Origin: Rhodococcus sp. 4CII
GTDB lineage: Bacteria > Actinomycetota > Actinomycetes > Mycobacteriales > Mycobacteriaceae
Length of the DNA: 64,000 bases
Reading direction: 5' to 3'
Assembly: GCF_014256275.1 (NCBI RefSeq)
Contig: NZ_JACCFE010000002.1
Coordinates: 1,302,001-1,366,000 of the forward strand
Positions 16,358 through 26,258 of this stretch are shown here, piece by piece (the first letter of the stretch is position 1; the number at the start of each line of letters is the position of its first letter). Made by a program: the position numbers and the translations under genes. The notes beneath the pieces were generated by a model. That model did not search any database. It saw only the letters and a program-made list of their open reading frames with translations, and had not been told where the DNA came from.

Positions 16358-18114
16358 GTTGGCTCATTTCGTTAGTGCGTGAACTCAGGGCTCCACAATC
16401 CGGTCGAGCAGGGCCTTCGTGTTGGCCTCGACGTCGGGTGGGAACGTGTGGCGAGTCCCGTTGATCGCGATGGTCGCCGACCGTAGTGGTCTCAGCAGTT
16501 TCACGACCTTCCCGATCGCGAATCCGCTACGTTCCTGCACCACCCGCGAGACCGCCAACGCCGTGAACACCACGGTCAGGTGCGCCTCGATCGCATCACG
16601 GGTCCGGTGGAAGATCGGCCGCGCCCGCAGATCCGTCTTCGACATCCGAAACGACTGCTCCACATGCCACAACTCGTGATACTTCCCGATCACCTCACCC
16701 GGATCCATCACCGACACAGGAAGATTCGTCACATAACCCTTCAAGCCCACGAGCATCCGCGCCCGCTCCAGCGAGGCCGTATCCAGCCGTCGGCCCTTCG
16801 CAGTCGCCTTGACGAACCGTGTCGACTTCGGGACGGTGTCACCGTCGACCACAGCACGAGCCCGCGCCTCCTGCGCGTTCAGGGTCTTCTCGTCACGAGC
16901 CGCCCGACTGCGCGAGTACTGCCACACCGCCCGCCACGCATTCGGATGCTCCGCCTGATTCCAGACGGGTTCGGCGCGTTTACGGGTGTTGTTCACCACC
17001 GAGCGACCATGCCGCGGCGTGATCGTGTCGATGATCTGCCCACCTTTGAAAACTGTACCGTTCCAATGGAAATGGGAACAGAGATCACCGGGCGCCTTCG
17101 TCACCCGTGACCCGACGATGAACTTCAGGCCCGCCCGATCCAACGCCGCCAGATTCGCCGCCGACAGCATCCCGGCGTCGGCGGCCACGACCATCTCGAC
17201 GCCCTCGAGATCGTGGCGGGTCTGGAACTGGCGCACGATCGGCACAATCGTGTGGGTTTCAGCGGCGTTGCCTTCGTAGCATCCGATTTCGAGGGGGAAG
17301 CCGGTGCGGTCGACGAGCAACCCCACCACGATCTGCGGGTCGACCCGACGTTCCTTCGAGTACCCGACTTTGCGCAGGTCATCCTCTTTTTCGGCTTCGA
17401 AGTACAAGGTCGTCACATCGTAGAGCAACAGGCTCAGGCCGCCGGTTTCGGCAGCGTGGGCGAAGCACTGCTCGGCGATCTTGTCCCGGTACTCGCCGGT
17501 GATGACCTGCTTGAGGTGGCGTTTGATCGTGGCGTAGCTGGGCGGGTCGGCGCCGAGGTCGTGCAGGACCCGGCCGGCGTCGAGTTTCGAACCGGGTTCG
17601 ACGATGCGGGCGATCACCAGATCGCGGAACACCTCATCGTCGACGATTCCGAAGCCGAGTTGCTCGTACACCTCGGTCATCACCTGGCGCAGCAGCACCG
17701 ATCCGGTGGATTCGGTACGTCCCGGCGCATCGATCCTCGCGGGTTTCTCGGCGGGGTCAAGCAGTGTCTTCTGCCCGGTGGGCAGGGGTTTTTCGACCGG
17801 GATCTGGGGTGTGACACCCAGATCGAGAGCCTGCTGGTCGGGTTCGAGCCATGCCCGGGCGCGTTCGAGGAGCATCCCGAGTTCGAGGTCGGTGTGGGCG
17901 GAGCCGATGTGTGTGACGATCTCCTGCCGGCCGTTTGCGTATCGGGCGATCTGCACGGCCGTGGCCCCGGATTTGGTGCGCACCTTCCTGATAAACGCCA
18001 CCCGCCGAGCCTAAACCGATGCGATTAGTGCGTGAAATCCGCCCGATCCGAATACAAGCAAGCAGGTCACAGGCGTGAGTACCCGTTCACCGCCGAAACG
18101 TGAGCCAACTCAGG
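16353..18114 (-). mobile_element. IS1634-family insertion sequence, apparently complete
   Basis: This 1762-bp element is bounded by perfect 14-bp terminal inverted repeats: CCTGAGTTGGCTCA at 16353-16366 and its complement at 18101-18114. It contains one long transposase gene on the minus strand and is flanked by a perfect 52-bp direct repeat. Inverted-repeat length, single-ORF layout, transposase type and very long target duplication all agree with IS1634. Intact ends, an intact transposase and identical duplications suggest a recent insertion. Confidence 0.93.
16385..18001 (-). CDS. IS1634-family transposase (DDE)
   Basis: This 538-residue DDE transposase starts with GTG at 18001 and begins with the family-typical AFIRKVRTKSGATAVQI. 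The likely catalytic triad is Asp195 in LYDVTTLYFE, Asp275 in VVAADAGMLS and Glu448 in ELWHVEQSFRMSK, which contains the Y-x2-R/W-x3-E-x6-K-type signature. The GYSKERRVDPQIVVGLLVD block is also characteristic. The gene fills nearly the whole element and has no frameshift or stop, so the element may still be able to move. Confidence 0.95.
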   Translation of the reverse strand: MAFIRKVRTKSGATAVQIARYANGRQEIVTHIGSAHTDLELGMLLERARAWLEPDQQALDLGVTPQIPVEKPLPTGQKTLLDPAEKPARIDAPGRTESTGSVLLRQVMTEVYEQLGFGIVDDEVFRDLVIARIVEPGSKLDAGRVLHDLGADPPSYATIKRHLKQVITGEYRDKIAEQCFAHAAETGGLSLLLYDVTTLYFEAEKEDDLRKVGYSKERRVDPQIVVGLLVDRTGFPLEIGCYEGNAAETHTIVPIVRQFQTRHDLEGVEMVVAADAGMLSAANLAALDRAGLKFIVGSRVTKAPGDLCSHFHWNGTVFKGGQIIDTITPRHGRSVVNNTRKRAEPVWNQAEHPNAWRAVWQYSRSRAARDEKTLNAQEARARAVVDGDTVPKSTRFVKATAKGRRLDTASLERARMLVGLKGYVTNLPVSVMDPGEVIGKYHELWHVEQSFRMSKTDLRARPIFHRTRDAIEAHLTVVFTALAVSRVVQERSGFAIGKVVKLLRPLRSATIAINGTRHTFPPDVEANTKALLDRIVEP

Positions 18115-18339
18115 TCGGACGATCGGGGCGGTGAACCGTGGTCGACGAGACCGCACCACGAGATCTCGCTGATGTGCGACGACATCGAGTCGACCGTCGC
18201 GGAACTCGAAGCCAAGGGTGCCGAGTTCACCCGCGGAATCCGCAACGACGGATACGGCCTCACCACCGCCCTGAAGATCCCGGGAGCGGGCGAGATGATG
18301 CTGTACCAACCCCGGCACCCGGTGGCGTACGACGGTTAG
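18100..18339 (+). pseudogene. VOC (glyoxalase-like) protein, C-terminal fragment
   Basis: This is the 3' remainder of the VOC gene. The frame carries the duplicated segment, then CDDIESTVAELEAKGAEFTRGI and LKIPGAGEMMLYQPRHP, the usual final strands of a VOC half with the metal-ligand Glu in GEMMLYQP. A GTG at 18100, one base outside the element's terminal repeat, and the following codons AGC CAA CTC AGG inside it could let this half be translated as a 79-residue product, but it would lack the N-terminal beta-alpha-beta unit. Its TAG stop overlaps the catalase TAA stop on the other strand. Confidence 0.85.
18115..18166 (+). repeat. right copy of 52-bp target-site duplication
   Basis: This sequence is identical to 16301-16352 and directly follows the right terminal inverted repeat of the insertion element. 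The reading frame of the VOC gene is preserved on both sides: offsets are 51 codons from the 16148 start, and in phase with the stop at 18339. Confidence 0.93.
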
Positions 18340-19853
18340 GCCTTCGCCTGCGCGCTGCTGCGCGCCGCGTTGGCCTGCTCCCCCGCCTTCGGGTCGGTCT
18401 CCGACTGCTTCTTCGACACACCGTCGGCGATCCGGTCGCCGAGGGGCTTGTCGACGTTGCGCCAGTATTCGAACGCCTTCGCCAGGACCGGTTCGCTGAC
18501 GCCGTTCAGCAGGTGGCCGACGATGTTGTCCACCAAACGGTCCCGTGCAGCGTCGTCGAGTACCTCCCGGACCATGGTCCCGGCCTGACCCCAGTCGTCG
18601 TCGTCCCGGTGGAGCGCATAGGGCGAGCGCACCATGTCGCCGGCGGCGTACCAGGTTGCGGTCTTCCCGACCTGTGACGGGTCGGCGTGCGGGCCGCCCT
18701 TGGAGTTCGGCACGTACACCGGATCGCCGGGGTTGTGGTGCCGCATGTTGCCGTCCTTCGAGTACGAGCGGACGGGGACGTGCGGGCGGTTGACGGGTAG
18801 TTCCTTGTAGTTGGCGCCGATGCGGTAGCGGTGGGCGTCCGGGTAGGAGAACAGCCGTCCGACAAGCATCTTGTCGGGGCTCGGGCCGATGCCGGGCACG
18901 AGGTTGCTGGGTTCGAACGCGGCCTGCTCGATCTCGCAGTGGTAGTCGGTGGGGTTACGATCGAGAGTCATTCTGCCGACGGGGATGAGCGGATAGTCGC
19001 TGTGCGGCCACACCTTGGTGAGGTCGAACGGGTTGAACCGGTAGTCGTCGGCATCCTTGAACGGCATGATCTGCATGTTCAGGGTCCAGCTCGGGTACTC
19101 GCCGCCTTCGATGTGCTCCCACAGGTCACGGGTGTGGTAGTCGGTGTCCATGGCGGCCATCTGGTCACCCTCGTGCTGCGTGAAGAACTCGATGCCCTGG
19201 TCGGTCTTGAAGTGGTACTTCACCCAGAACTTGTCGCCCGCGGCGTTCACCCACATGTAGGTGTGGCTCGAGTACCCGTTCATGTGCCGCCACGTGCGCG
19301 GGATGCCACGGTCGCCCATGAGCCAGGTGACCTGGTGCGCCGATTCCGGGGACAGCGTCCAGAAATCCCACTGCATGTCGTGGTCACGAAGGTTGTTGTC
19401 GGCACGCCGCTTCTGCGAGCGGATGAAGTCCTGGAACTTCATGGGGTCGCGCATGAAGAAGACGGGGGTGTTGTTGCCGACCATGTCGTAGTTGCCCTGG
19501 TCGGTGTAGAACTTGATCGCGAATCCACGCGGGTCGCGCCACGTGTCCGGGCTGCCACGCTCGCCGGCGACCGACGAGAATCTGATCAGCAGATCGGTCT
19601 TCTTGCCGGGCTGAAAGAGGTCGGCTTTCGTGTAGGCGGAGACGTCCTCGGTAACTTCGAACCGTCCGAACGCCCCGCCGCCCTTCGCGTGCGGTTGGCG
19701 CTCCGCTACGCGTTCGCGGTTGAACTGGGCCATCTTCTCGATCAGGTAGTGGTCCTGCAGGAGTATGGGCCCGTCCGTCCCGATCGTGAGCGAATGTTCG
19801 TCACTCGTCACCGGGATGCCGGCGTCGTCGGTCGTGAAGTTCTGATCTGTCAT
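18336..19853 (-). CDS. katA: monofunctional heme catalase
   Basis: This 505-residue clade-3-sized catalase disproportionates hydrogen peroxide. The distal histidine is His55 in RVAERQPHAKGGGAFG, the catalytic asparagine is at 127-128 in MVGNNTPVFF, and the proximal heme tyrosine is Tyr337 in GRLFSYPDAHRYR. RFSSVAGERGSPDTWRDPRGFA is the conserved catalase block. The Lys/Ala/Gln-rich tail after about 475 is variable. There is no signal peptide, so it is cytoplasmic. The next gene upstream, a small membrane protein on the same strand, starts 459 bp further on and ends 30 bp before the catalase start. The stop overlaps that of the split VOC gene. Confidence 0.95.
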   Translation of the reverse strand: MTDQNFTTDDAGIPVTSDEHSLTIGTDGPILLQDHYLIEKMAQFNRERVAERQPHAKGGGAFGRFEVTEDVSAYTKADLFQPGKKTDLLIRFSSVAGERGSPDTWRDPRGFAIKFYTDQGNYDMVGNNTPVFFMRDPMKFQDFIRSQKRRADNNLRDHDMQWDFWTLSPESAHQVTWLMGDRGIPRTWRHMNGYSSHTYMWVNAAGDKFWVKYHFKTDQGIEFFTQHEGDQMAAMDTDYHTRDLWEHIEGGEYPSWTLNMQIMPFKDADDYRFNPFDLTKVWPHSDYPLIPVGRMTLDRNPTDYHCEIEQAAFEPSNLVPGIGPSPDKMLVGRLFSYPDAHRYRIGANYKELPVNRPHVPVRSYSKDGNMRHHNPGDPVYVPNSKGGPHADPSQVGKTATWYAAGDMVRSPYALHRDDDDWGQAGTMVREVLDDAARDRLVDNIVGHLLNGVSEPVLAKAFEYWRNVDKPLGDRIADGVSKKQSETDPKAGEQANAARSSAQAKA

Positions 19854-19883
19854 CGCGATGCTCCTTCAGCAGACTGCTGGGGA

Positions 19884-20312
19884 TTACCGCGTACCCTCGC
19901 GCTCGGATGGTGAAACAGATCCGAAAGCGGCCTTGGCACTGACCTTCCACAGGTAGACGGCCGCGGGAACCAGCGCGCCGAACAGGAGCAGCAGGGTCGA
20001 TGCGGAGGCGAGCACGAGGACGTCGCCGCCGGGGCCGCCGACCATGCAGAGCAGGAAGCCGGCCCCCCACCCGGCGAGCGGCAGCACCCCCGCGCCGACC
20101 CGGCCCGTGGTCGACCGGGCAGCGATCACCAGCGCCAGGTTGACGATCGCGGCCGCGAGGATGCTGATCGGGAACGGGGTGGACCCGATGTAGGAGGGCA
20201 GGAAGAGCACCGACAGCACGGCGCACAGGAAGCCGTCGAACACCAGCAGCGCGAGGGTGATCCTCCCCAAAGCATCGAGGTGCCCGGGTTTCGCTGCGGT
20301 GCCGACGGTCAT
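19884..20312 (-). CDS. small four-helix integral membrane protein, unknown function
   Basis: This 142-residue protein has about four transmembrane segments (LALLVFDGFLCAVLSVLFL, ISILAAAIVNLALVIAA, VLPLAGWGAGFLLCMVGG, LLLLFGALVPAAVYLW) and a charged tail. It resembles small actinobacterial membrane proteins with no assigned function. It is 30 bp upstream of the catalase gene on the same strand and could be cotranscribed with it. No motif allows a functional call. Confidence 0.7.
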   Translation of the reverse strand: MTVGTAAKPGHLDALGRITLALLVFDGFLCAVLSVLFLPSYIGSTPFPISILAAAIVNLALVIAARSTTGRVGAGVLPLAGWGAGFLLCMVGGPGGDVLVLASASTLLLLFGALVPAAVYLWKVSAKAAFGSVSPSEREGTR

Positions 20313-20326
20313 GTGTCAATAGTGGA

Positions 20327-20485
20327 TCACGCGACGGGCGGGTAGCCCAGCAGGGTCAGCAAGTGGCTCTGCATGTCGGCGAATCCGTACAGCACGCTGT
20401 AATACAGGTCGTGCTGGGCCGGCCACGACGGCCGAAGTGAGTCGACGAACGCGACGATGGCGTTCTGAACATCCCAGTTGTACAT
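20327..20485 (-). CDS. 52-residue small protein downstream of mshB, unknown
   Basis: This short frame begins MYNWDVQNAIVAFVDSLRPS and ends LLTLLGYPPVA. It has a strong ribosome binding site (AGGAGAGG, 6 bases before the ATG at 20485), no stop, and a composition rich in Tyr, Trp, Leu and Val, unlike a random GC-rich frame. It lies between mshB and the small membrane protein gene, all on one strand, with 100 bp separating it from mshB. Those 100 bp contain a less GC-rich segment with GTTACGTATTACAC, suggesting its own promoter or operator. I know no homologue. Confidence 0.6.
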   Translation of the reverse strand: MYNWDVQNAIVAFVDSLRPSWPAQHDLYYSVLYGFADMQSHLLTLLGYPPVA

Positions 20486-20585
20486 CTAGCGCCTCTCCTG
20501 ACGGGTGTCACACGGACTCTGCCGAGAACCGCTTCGTGACGTGCGCCACAGTGTAATACGTAACGCCCGTCACAGGTACCTGCGG

Positions 20586-21464
20586 TCAGTGACCGACGCC
20601 GGCGAAGAGGTCGTGCTCCCGGCCGTCCTGGCCCGTGTCGCCGAGTGCACCTCGCACCAGCACGAAGTGTTCCTCGGTCAGGATCGGCTGCGCGATGTCG
20701 TTGGAGAGCGCGTACTCGGTGCCACTCGGTGCCACCGTCACCTGCGTGGCGTGCGCCGCGAGCGCCGCCCGCTTGGCGTCGAACACGCCCCGCACGTCGA
20801 TGACCGTCGTCACGTCGGAGTCCGGGACACTCGGCAGTTCGCCGGGCTCCGGCAGGCGCCAGCCGTCGGGCACGTCCCCGATCCGGCAGAGACCCGACTC
20901 GAGCGCGGTCGCCTCGGTCACCGTCCAGTACAGCTTCGCGACGTCCCACGGTTCACCGCGATCCGGGTAGCACGCCGAACCCGCGGCCTCGACGGCCGCG
21001 GTGGTGATCGTGTGCGCCTGGATGTGGTCGGGGTGCCCGTATCCGCCGTCGGTGTCGTAGGTGACCACGACGTGCGGTCGCAACTCCCGGATGAGAGCCA
21101 CCATCGCCGCGATCACGGACTCGCGGTCGGCATTGACGAACGCGCGCGGGTTCGCCGCCGACGCGGTGCCTACCATCCCGGAATCGCGGAAGCGCCCCGC
21201 CCCCAGGAGAAACCGCGGCCGCCCCGCGCCCAGGCGCGAGAGGGCGGAGGTCAGCTCACCGATCCGGAACCCGCCGAGTTGATCGGCGGCGCCGGCCACC
21301 AGATGCGCCCACTCGTCGCCGATCACCTCGCCTTCCTCACCGAGCGTGCACGTGAGGACGTGAACCTCGGCGCCCTCTGCGACATAGCGCGCGATGGTGC
21401 CGCCGGTGGTGATGGTCTCGTCGTCGGGATGGGCGTGGACCAGCAGAAGTCGCCGCTCACTCAT
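20586..21464 (-). CDS. mshB: N-acetyl-glucosaminyl-inositol deacetylase of mycothiol biosynthesis
   Basis: This 292-residue zinc amidase of the PIG-L/LmbE family deacetylates GlcNAc-Ins to GlcN-Ins, the second committed step toward mycothiol, the main thiol of actinobacteria. The zinc-binding motif AHPDDE is at residues 11-16 and the second metal motif GYGHPDHIQAH is near residue 146. The ATG at 21464 overlaps the stop of lpqW (ATGA); longer frames read back through lpqW and are not credible. Translational coupling to the LpqW gene is therefore likely. Confidence 0.94.
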   Translation of the reverse strand: MSERRLLLVHAHPDDETITTGGTIARYVAEGAEVHVLTCTLGEEGEVIGDEWAHLVAGAADQLGGFRIGELTSALSRLGAGRPRFLLGAGRFRDSGMVGTASAANPRAFVNADRESVIAAMVALIRELRPHVVVTYDTDGGYGHPDHIQAHTITTAAVEAAGSACYPDRGEPWDVAKLYWTVTEATALESGLCRIGDVPDGWRLPEPGELPSVPDSDVTTVIDVRGVFDAKRAALAAHATQVTVAPSGTEYALSNDIAQPILTEEHFVLVRGALGDTGQDGREHDLFAGVGH

Positions 21465-23275
21465 TCCTTGATCCTGCTCCAGTCTGCTGCGTCGCTGAAT
21501 ATTCCGACCGGCACGGCGCCCGACAGAGACACACCCTCGACGCCCGGTCCTGCCGCGACCAGCGTGCGATCCTGCATGATCGGCAGCACCGCAGCGAGAT
21601 CCCAGAGCCTGCGATCGGCATCGGCGAGGGCCTGCGGCACGTCCCCCGTTCCCCGCAGCCCGGCGTCGATGGCCGGTTGCAGCGTGGGATCGCAGACGCC
21701 GGACAGGTTCGACGGAGCCTCGGCCTCCACCACCGAATCCCCTGCGGGGCCCGACGTCCCGGTGTTCGCCTGCGTCGTCGCGACCGCCACGGGCGGGCAG
21801 CTGTGCCGGGAGGCCAGTGCCGTCGCCGGATCGGATCCGGCGCGCGACCATCCGACGACCGCTCCGATGTCGCCCTTGCTCAGCGACTCTCCGTACAGCT
21901 CCTCGGCGGGAAGTGCCGTCACGGTGGCATCGACGCCGGCGCCGCGCAACTGGTCGGCTGCCGTGTTCGCGACTGCGCTCGCGGTGTCGTCCCCCTCGGG
22001 TGTCCCGATGACGAGAGTCAGCGGCACACCGTTGCGGACGAGCCGGGTCGCCGGCGCAGCACCCGCGGGAACGGCGGTCGCCGTGGGGGTTTCGGCCACA
22101 TAGCCGTACTCGGCCAGTTGCGCCAGCACCTGCTCGCGGCTCGGCCGCGCGGGTGCGGTCGCGACGTAACCGGGGTCGGACGGGGCGTAGACCTGCGACC
22201 GCGCAGGAACAGCGGACGCCTCGCTGCCCGCGCCGACGACGGCGAGCAGGTCGGTGTCCAGGAGGTCCAGGAGACTCTTCCGCACCCGGACGTCGGCAAG
22301 TTCGGGCACCCGGCCGTTCAGCGTCAGGTCGAGTCCGCGGGGCTGATACGACGACCCGGTGCGCACCGTCGGGATCGCCGCGAGCTGCGCCGAAGTAGCC
22401 GTGCCCCCGTGTATCTGCACGACCTGGGTGTCGTTGTTGCGCATCGAGTCGGCGAGCTGCGACGGCGATCCGTCGCGGCGCATCAGGATCTGGTCGGGGG
22501 TCGCCGGCTTGTCCCAGAACCGGTCGTTGCGTTCGAGCAGGATCTCGTCGCGACCGCGATCGATGGACTTGATGTGGAAGTGCGCGCCCGACACCGGGAT
22601 GTTCTCGGACAGCCCGGTCGCGAAACCGCCCGGGGAATCCTTGATGAGGTGTGACGGCAGCAGGTCGGTGAACAGTTCACGCCACGCGGGGTACGCGGCC
22701 TTCATCACGACGGTCACCGTCTTGCCGCCGCCGGACGACCTGACGTCCTCGATGAGCCGGTACCCGGCCGGGTCGACGACACCGGGCGCACTGATCATCT
22801 GCTGCCACAGGTACCGGAAGTCCTCGGCGGCGATGGGGGCGCCGTCGGACCACTGCGCCTCGTTCCGCAACTGGTACGTGACGGTGAACGGTTCCTGCGA
22901 CGTGACGTCCGCGGCGATGACAAGCGACGAGTCGGGAATCCAGGTGCTGCCGCCTGGGTGTGCGGGATCGGGCACCGGCCGGAACGGGCTCGGCAGGACG
23001 AGCGCGCTGACCGCGGAGTTCGCCGGCGACTGGTCCGACAGCAGGTGCGGGTTGAATCCGCTGCCCACGTCGTCGATCGCGACGACGACGGGCTGCTTCT
23101 CGGTGGGCGACACCGTCGGCTTGGGGCTGTCGGTGCTTTCGACGGGCGGAGGCGGATCGGCGGTGCACGACGTGAGTACCGTCGTCGTCACGGCCAGCAG
23201 GAGCGCGGCCACTGCCGTCCCCCGCCGTCGTCCCCGCAGTCCTCGACCTCTCGCGAGTCGACCCCCAGCACCCAC
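21461..23275 (-). CDS. lpqW: LpqW-like lipoprotein, family 5 substrate-binding fold
   Basis: This protein of about 604 residues resembles ABC peptide-binding proteins (SBP family 5: LPSPFRPVPDP, VTYQLRNEAQWSDGAPIAAEDFRYLWQQM). It has a twin-basic N-terminus and a lipobox LTSC with the lipidated Cys37. No permease genes adjoin. In mycobacteria LpqW helps direct phosphatidylinositol mannosides into lipomannan/lipoarabinomannan, and its location between mshB and typA fits that orthologue. The GTG at 23275 is preferred because AGGAAAGG lies 7 bases upstream; a GTG at 23320 would add 15 residues. pimE, another mannoside gene, is about 3 kb away. Confidence 0.85.
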   Translation of the reverse strand: MGAGGRLARGRGLRGRRRGTAVAALLLAVTTTVLTSCTADPPPPVESTDSPKPTVSPTEKQPVVVAIDDVGSGFNPHLLSDQSPANSAVSALVLPSPFRPVPDPAHPGGSTWIPDSSLVIAADVTSQEPFTVTYQLRNEAQWSDGAPIAAEDFRYLWQQMISAPGVVDPAGYRLIEDVRSSGGGKTVTVVMKAAYPAWRELFTDLLPSHLIKDSPGGFATGLSENIPVSGAHFHIKSIDRGRDEILLERNDRFWDKPATPDQILMRRDGSPSQLADSMRNNDTQVVQIHGGTATSAQLAAIPTVRTGSSYQPRGLDLTLNGRVPELADVRVRKSLLDLLDTDLLAVVGAGSEASAVPARSQVYAPSDPGYVATAPARPSREQVLAQLAEYGYVAETPTATAVPAGAAPATRLVRNGVPLTLVIGTPEGDDTASAVANTAADQLRGAGVDATVTALPAEELYGESLSKGDIGAVVGWSRAGSDPATALASRHSCPPVAVATTQANTGTSGPAGDSVVEAEAPSNLSGVCDPTLQPAIDAGLRGTGDVPQALADADRRLWDLAAVLPIMQDRTLVAAGPGVEGVSLSGAVPVGIFSDAADWSRIKE

Positions 23276-23326
23276 CGCGCCGCCTTTCCTCAGAGATACC
23301 GGAAGGCTCCGGAAACCCACGAGCGA

Positions 23327-23361
23327 ATGTACCTTCGGTCGCCTATCGACCGAAGGTACAT
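23327..23361 (-). terminator. perfect 15-bp stem-loop between typA and lpqW
   Basis: A perfect inverted repeat, ATGTACCTTCGGTCG at 23327-23341 and its complement at 23347-23361, surrounds a 5-base loop. It sits 36 bp after the typA stop and upstream of the lpqW start. No U-tract follows, which is common for actinobacterial terminators. An operator or RNA-stability role is the alternative. Confidence 0.6.
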
Positions 23362-23397
23362 CCGCCCGGTTGTGTATGACGTGGTCGGACGTGCCGA

Positions 23398-25305
<1,908 letters not shown>

Positions 25306-25640
25306 GCGGTGGCTCTCCTGGCTGAGTTGATTCGGCCACGCGAAAGTTCCCTCGCACGGCTTTCTGGCGGCCGCCTTGTCATCTCGATTCAGAATCCTCG
25401 TCGAGGCGATGGTCAAATCGCCCAGTACAGGCATCGCGGCCACGTGAATACTACCCGCCCGAGCGCCGACTTCGCGCATCGCCGACCACACGAGGCCTGC
25501 CCGACCAGCGTAAAGTGATCTGCGCCACGTTCGTTTCGGTGTCTCCCGCGTGTGGATCGAGGCCGAAAGCTGAGGGGACGCTAACCTGGGTGCGGCCGGC
25601 GGAGACCGGCATCCACCGGAGTAGGAAGGCCGAGCCGAGT
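25306..25640. other. divergent intergenic region between typA and the Lys/Cys-rich small gene
   Basis: This 335-bp stretch has no convincing gene. It must hold promoters for typA (leftward) and for the small gene (rightward). A TAACCT box at about 25583-25588 is a possible -10 for the small gene, without a clear -35. I see no palindrome or riboswitch-like structure. Confidence 0.4.
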
Positions 25641-25817
25641 ATGGGCAAGGTGAAGGCCAGCAAGGTATCGGGTCTCAAGCCGAAGAAGAAGTGCTGCCGC
25701 AGCAAGACGCGTTGCATCAAGTGCCCCGTGGTCATCATGCGGATGAAGAAGCTCGAGAACGAGGGCGCATCCAAGAAGGAACTGAAGAAGGGCCTGAAGA
25801 AGGCCCGCGCGGCCTGA
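25641..25817 (+). CDS. 58-residue Lys/Cys-rich basic protein
   Basis: This small, very basic protein begins MGKVKASKVSGLKPKKKCC and has four cysteines in the pattern CC-x5-C-x2-C (KKCCRSKTRCIKCP), followed by a Lys/Leu-rich helix. The Cys arrangement suggests metal binding, and the charge suggests nucleic-acid contact. Both are inferences. The ATG at 25641 is preceded by GTAGGAAGG. The codon-phase composition and the conserved place next to typA in related actinobacteria, as I recall it, support a real gene. It converges with the Nudix gene, 8 bp away. Confidence 0.75.
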   Translation: MGKVKASKVSGLKPKKKCCRSKTRCIKCPVVIMRMKKLENEGASKKELKKGLKKARAA

Positions 25818-25825
25818 CGTCACGC

Positions 25826-26242
25826 CTACCCGTTCAGGTGCGGCCGCAGGTCCGGCACCCACCCGCGGTCGTTGCCGACGAGGTCGATCTCCCCCAGTTC
25901 GCGCCCGTCCACCCACCGCAGCTCCGCATGATCGAGCGCGACCGGTGTTCCCGACACCAGTTCGACCCGGTACGCCCGCAGCACCCGGCCGTCGGGCAAC
26001 GGCACGTCGCCGCCGATCCGGTCGCTGCCGGACACCTCCACCCCGAGTTCTTCCCGCAGCTCCCGGCGCAGCGCGGCCGCGGCGGTCTCCCCCGCTTCCG
26101 CCTTCCCTCCGGGCAGCTCCCACTGTCCCGCGAGCTCCGGGGGCCGGGTGCGCTGCGCGAGCAACAGCAGGCCGTCGACGATGATCGCGGCCGCCACGAC
26201 CTCTCCGGCGTGGTCGACGGGTCTTGCACGTTCCGCTGGCAC
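25826..26242 (-). CDS. mutT2: MutT-like Nudix hydrolase (nucleotide pool sanitiser)
   Basis: This 138-residue Nudix protein contains the Nudix box GGKAEAGETAAAALRRELREELG, followed by typical strands. Family members hydrolyse oxidised or unusual (d)NTPs. Its place between typA and the pterin dehydratase/pimE genes matches mycobacterial mutT2, which acts on dCTP, 5-methyl-dCTP and 8-oxo-dGTP. Substrate range here is inferred. The GTG at 26242 is chosen as the first start that keeps only the Nudix domain; a longer frame to 26458 would run antisense through the dehydratase gene. The start lies only 16 bp from the divergent ATG at 26259. Confidence 0.85.
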   Translation of the reverse strand: MPAERARPVDHAGEVVAAAIIVDGLLLLAQRTRPPELAGQWELPGGKAEAGETAAAALRRELREELGVEVSGSDRIGGDVPLPDGRVLRAYRVELVSGTPVALDHAELRWVDGRELGEIDLVGNDRGWVPDLRPHLNG

Positions 26243-26258
26243 CGCACCATCATGGGGT

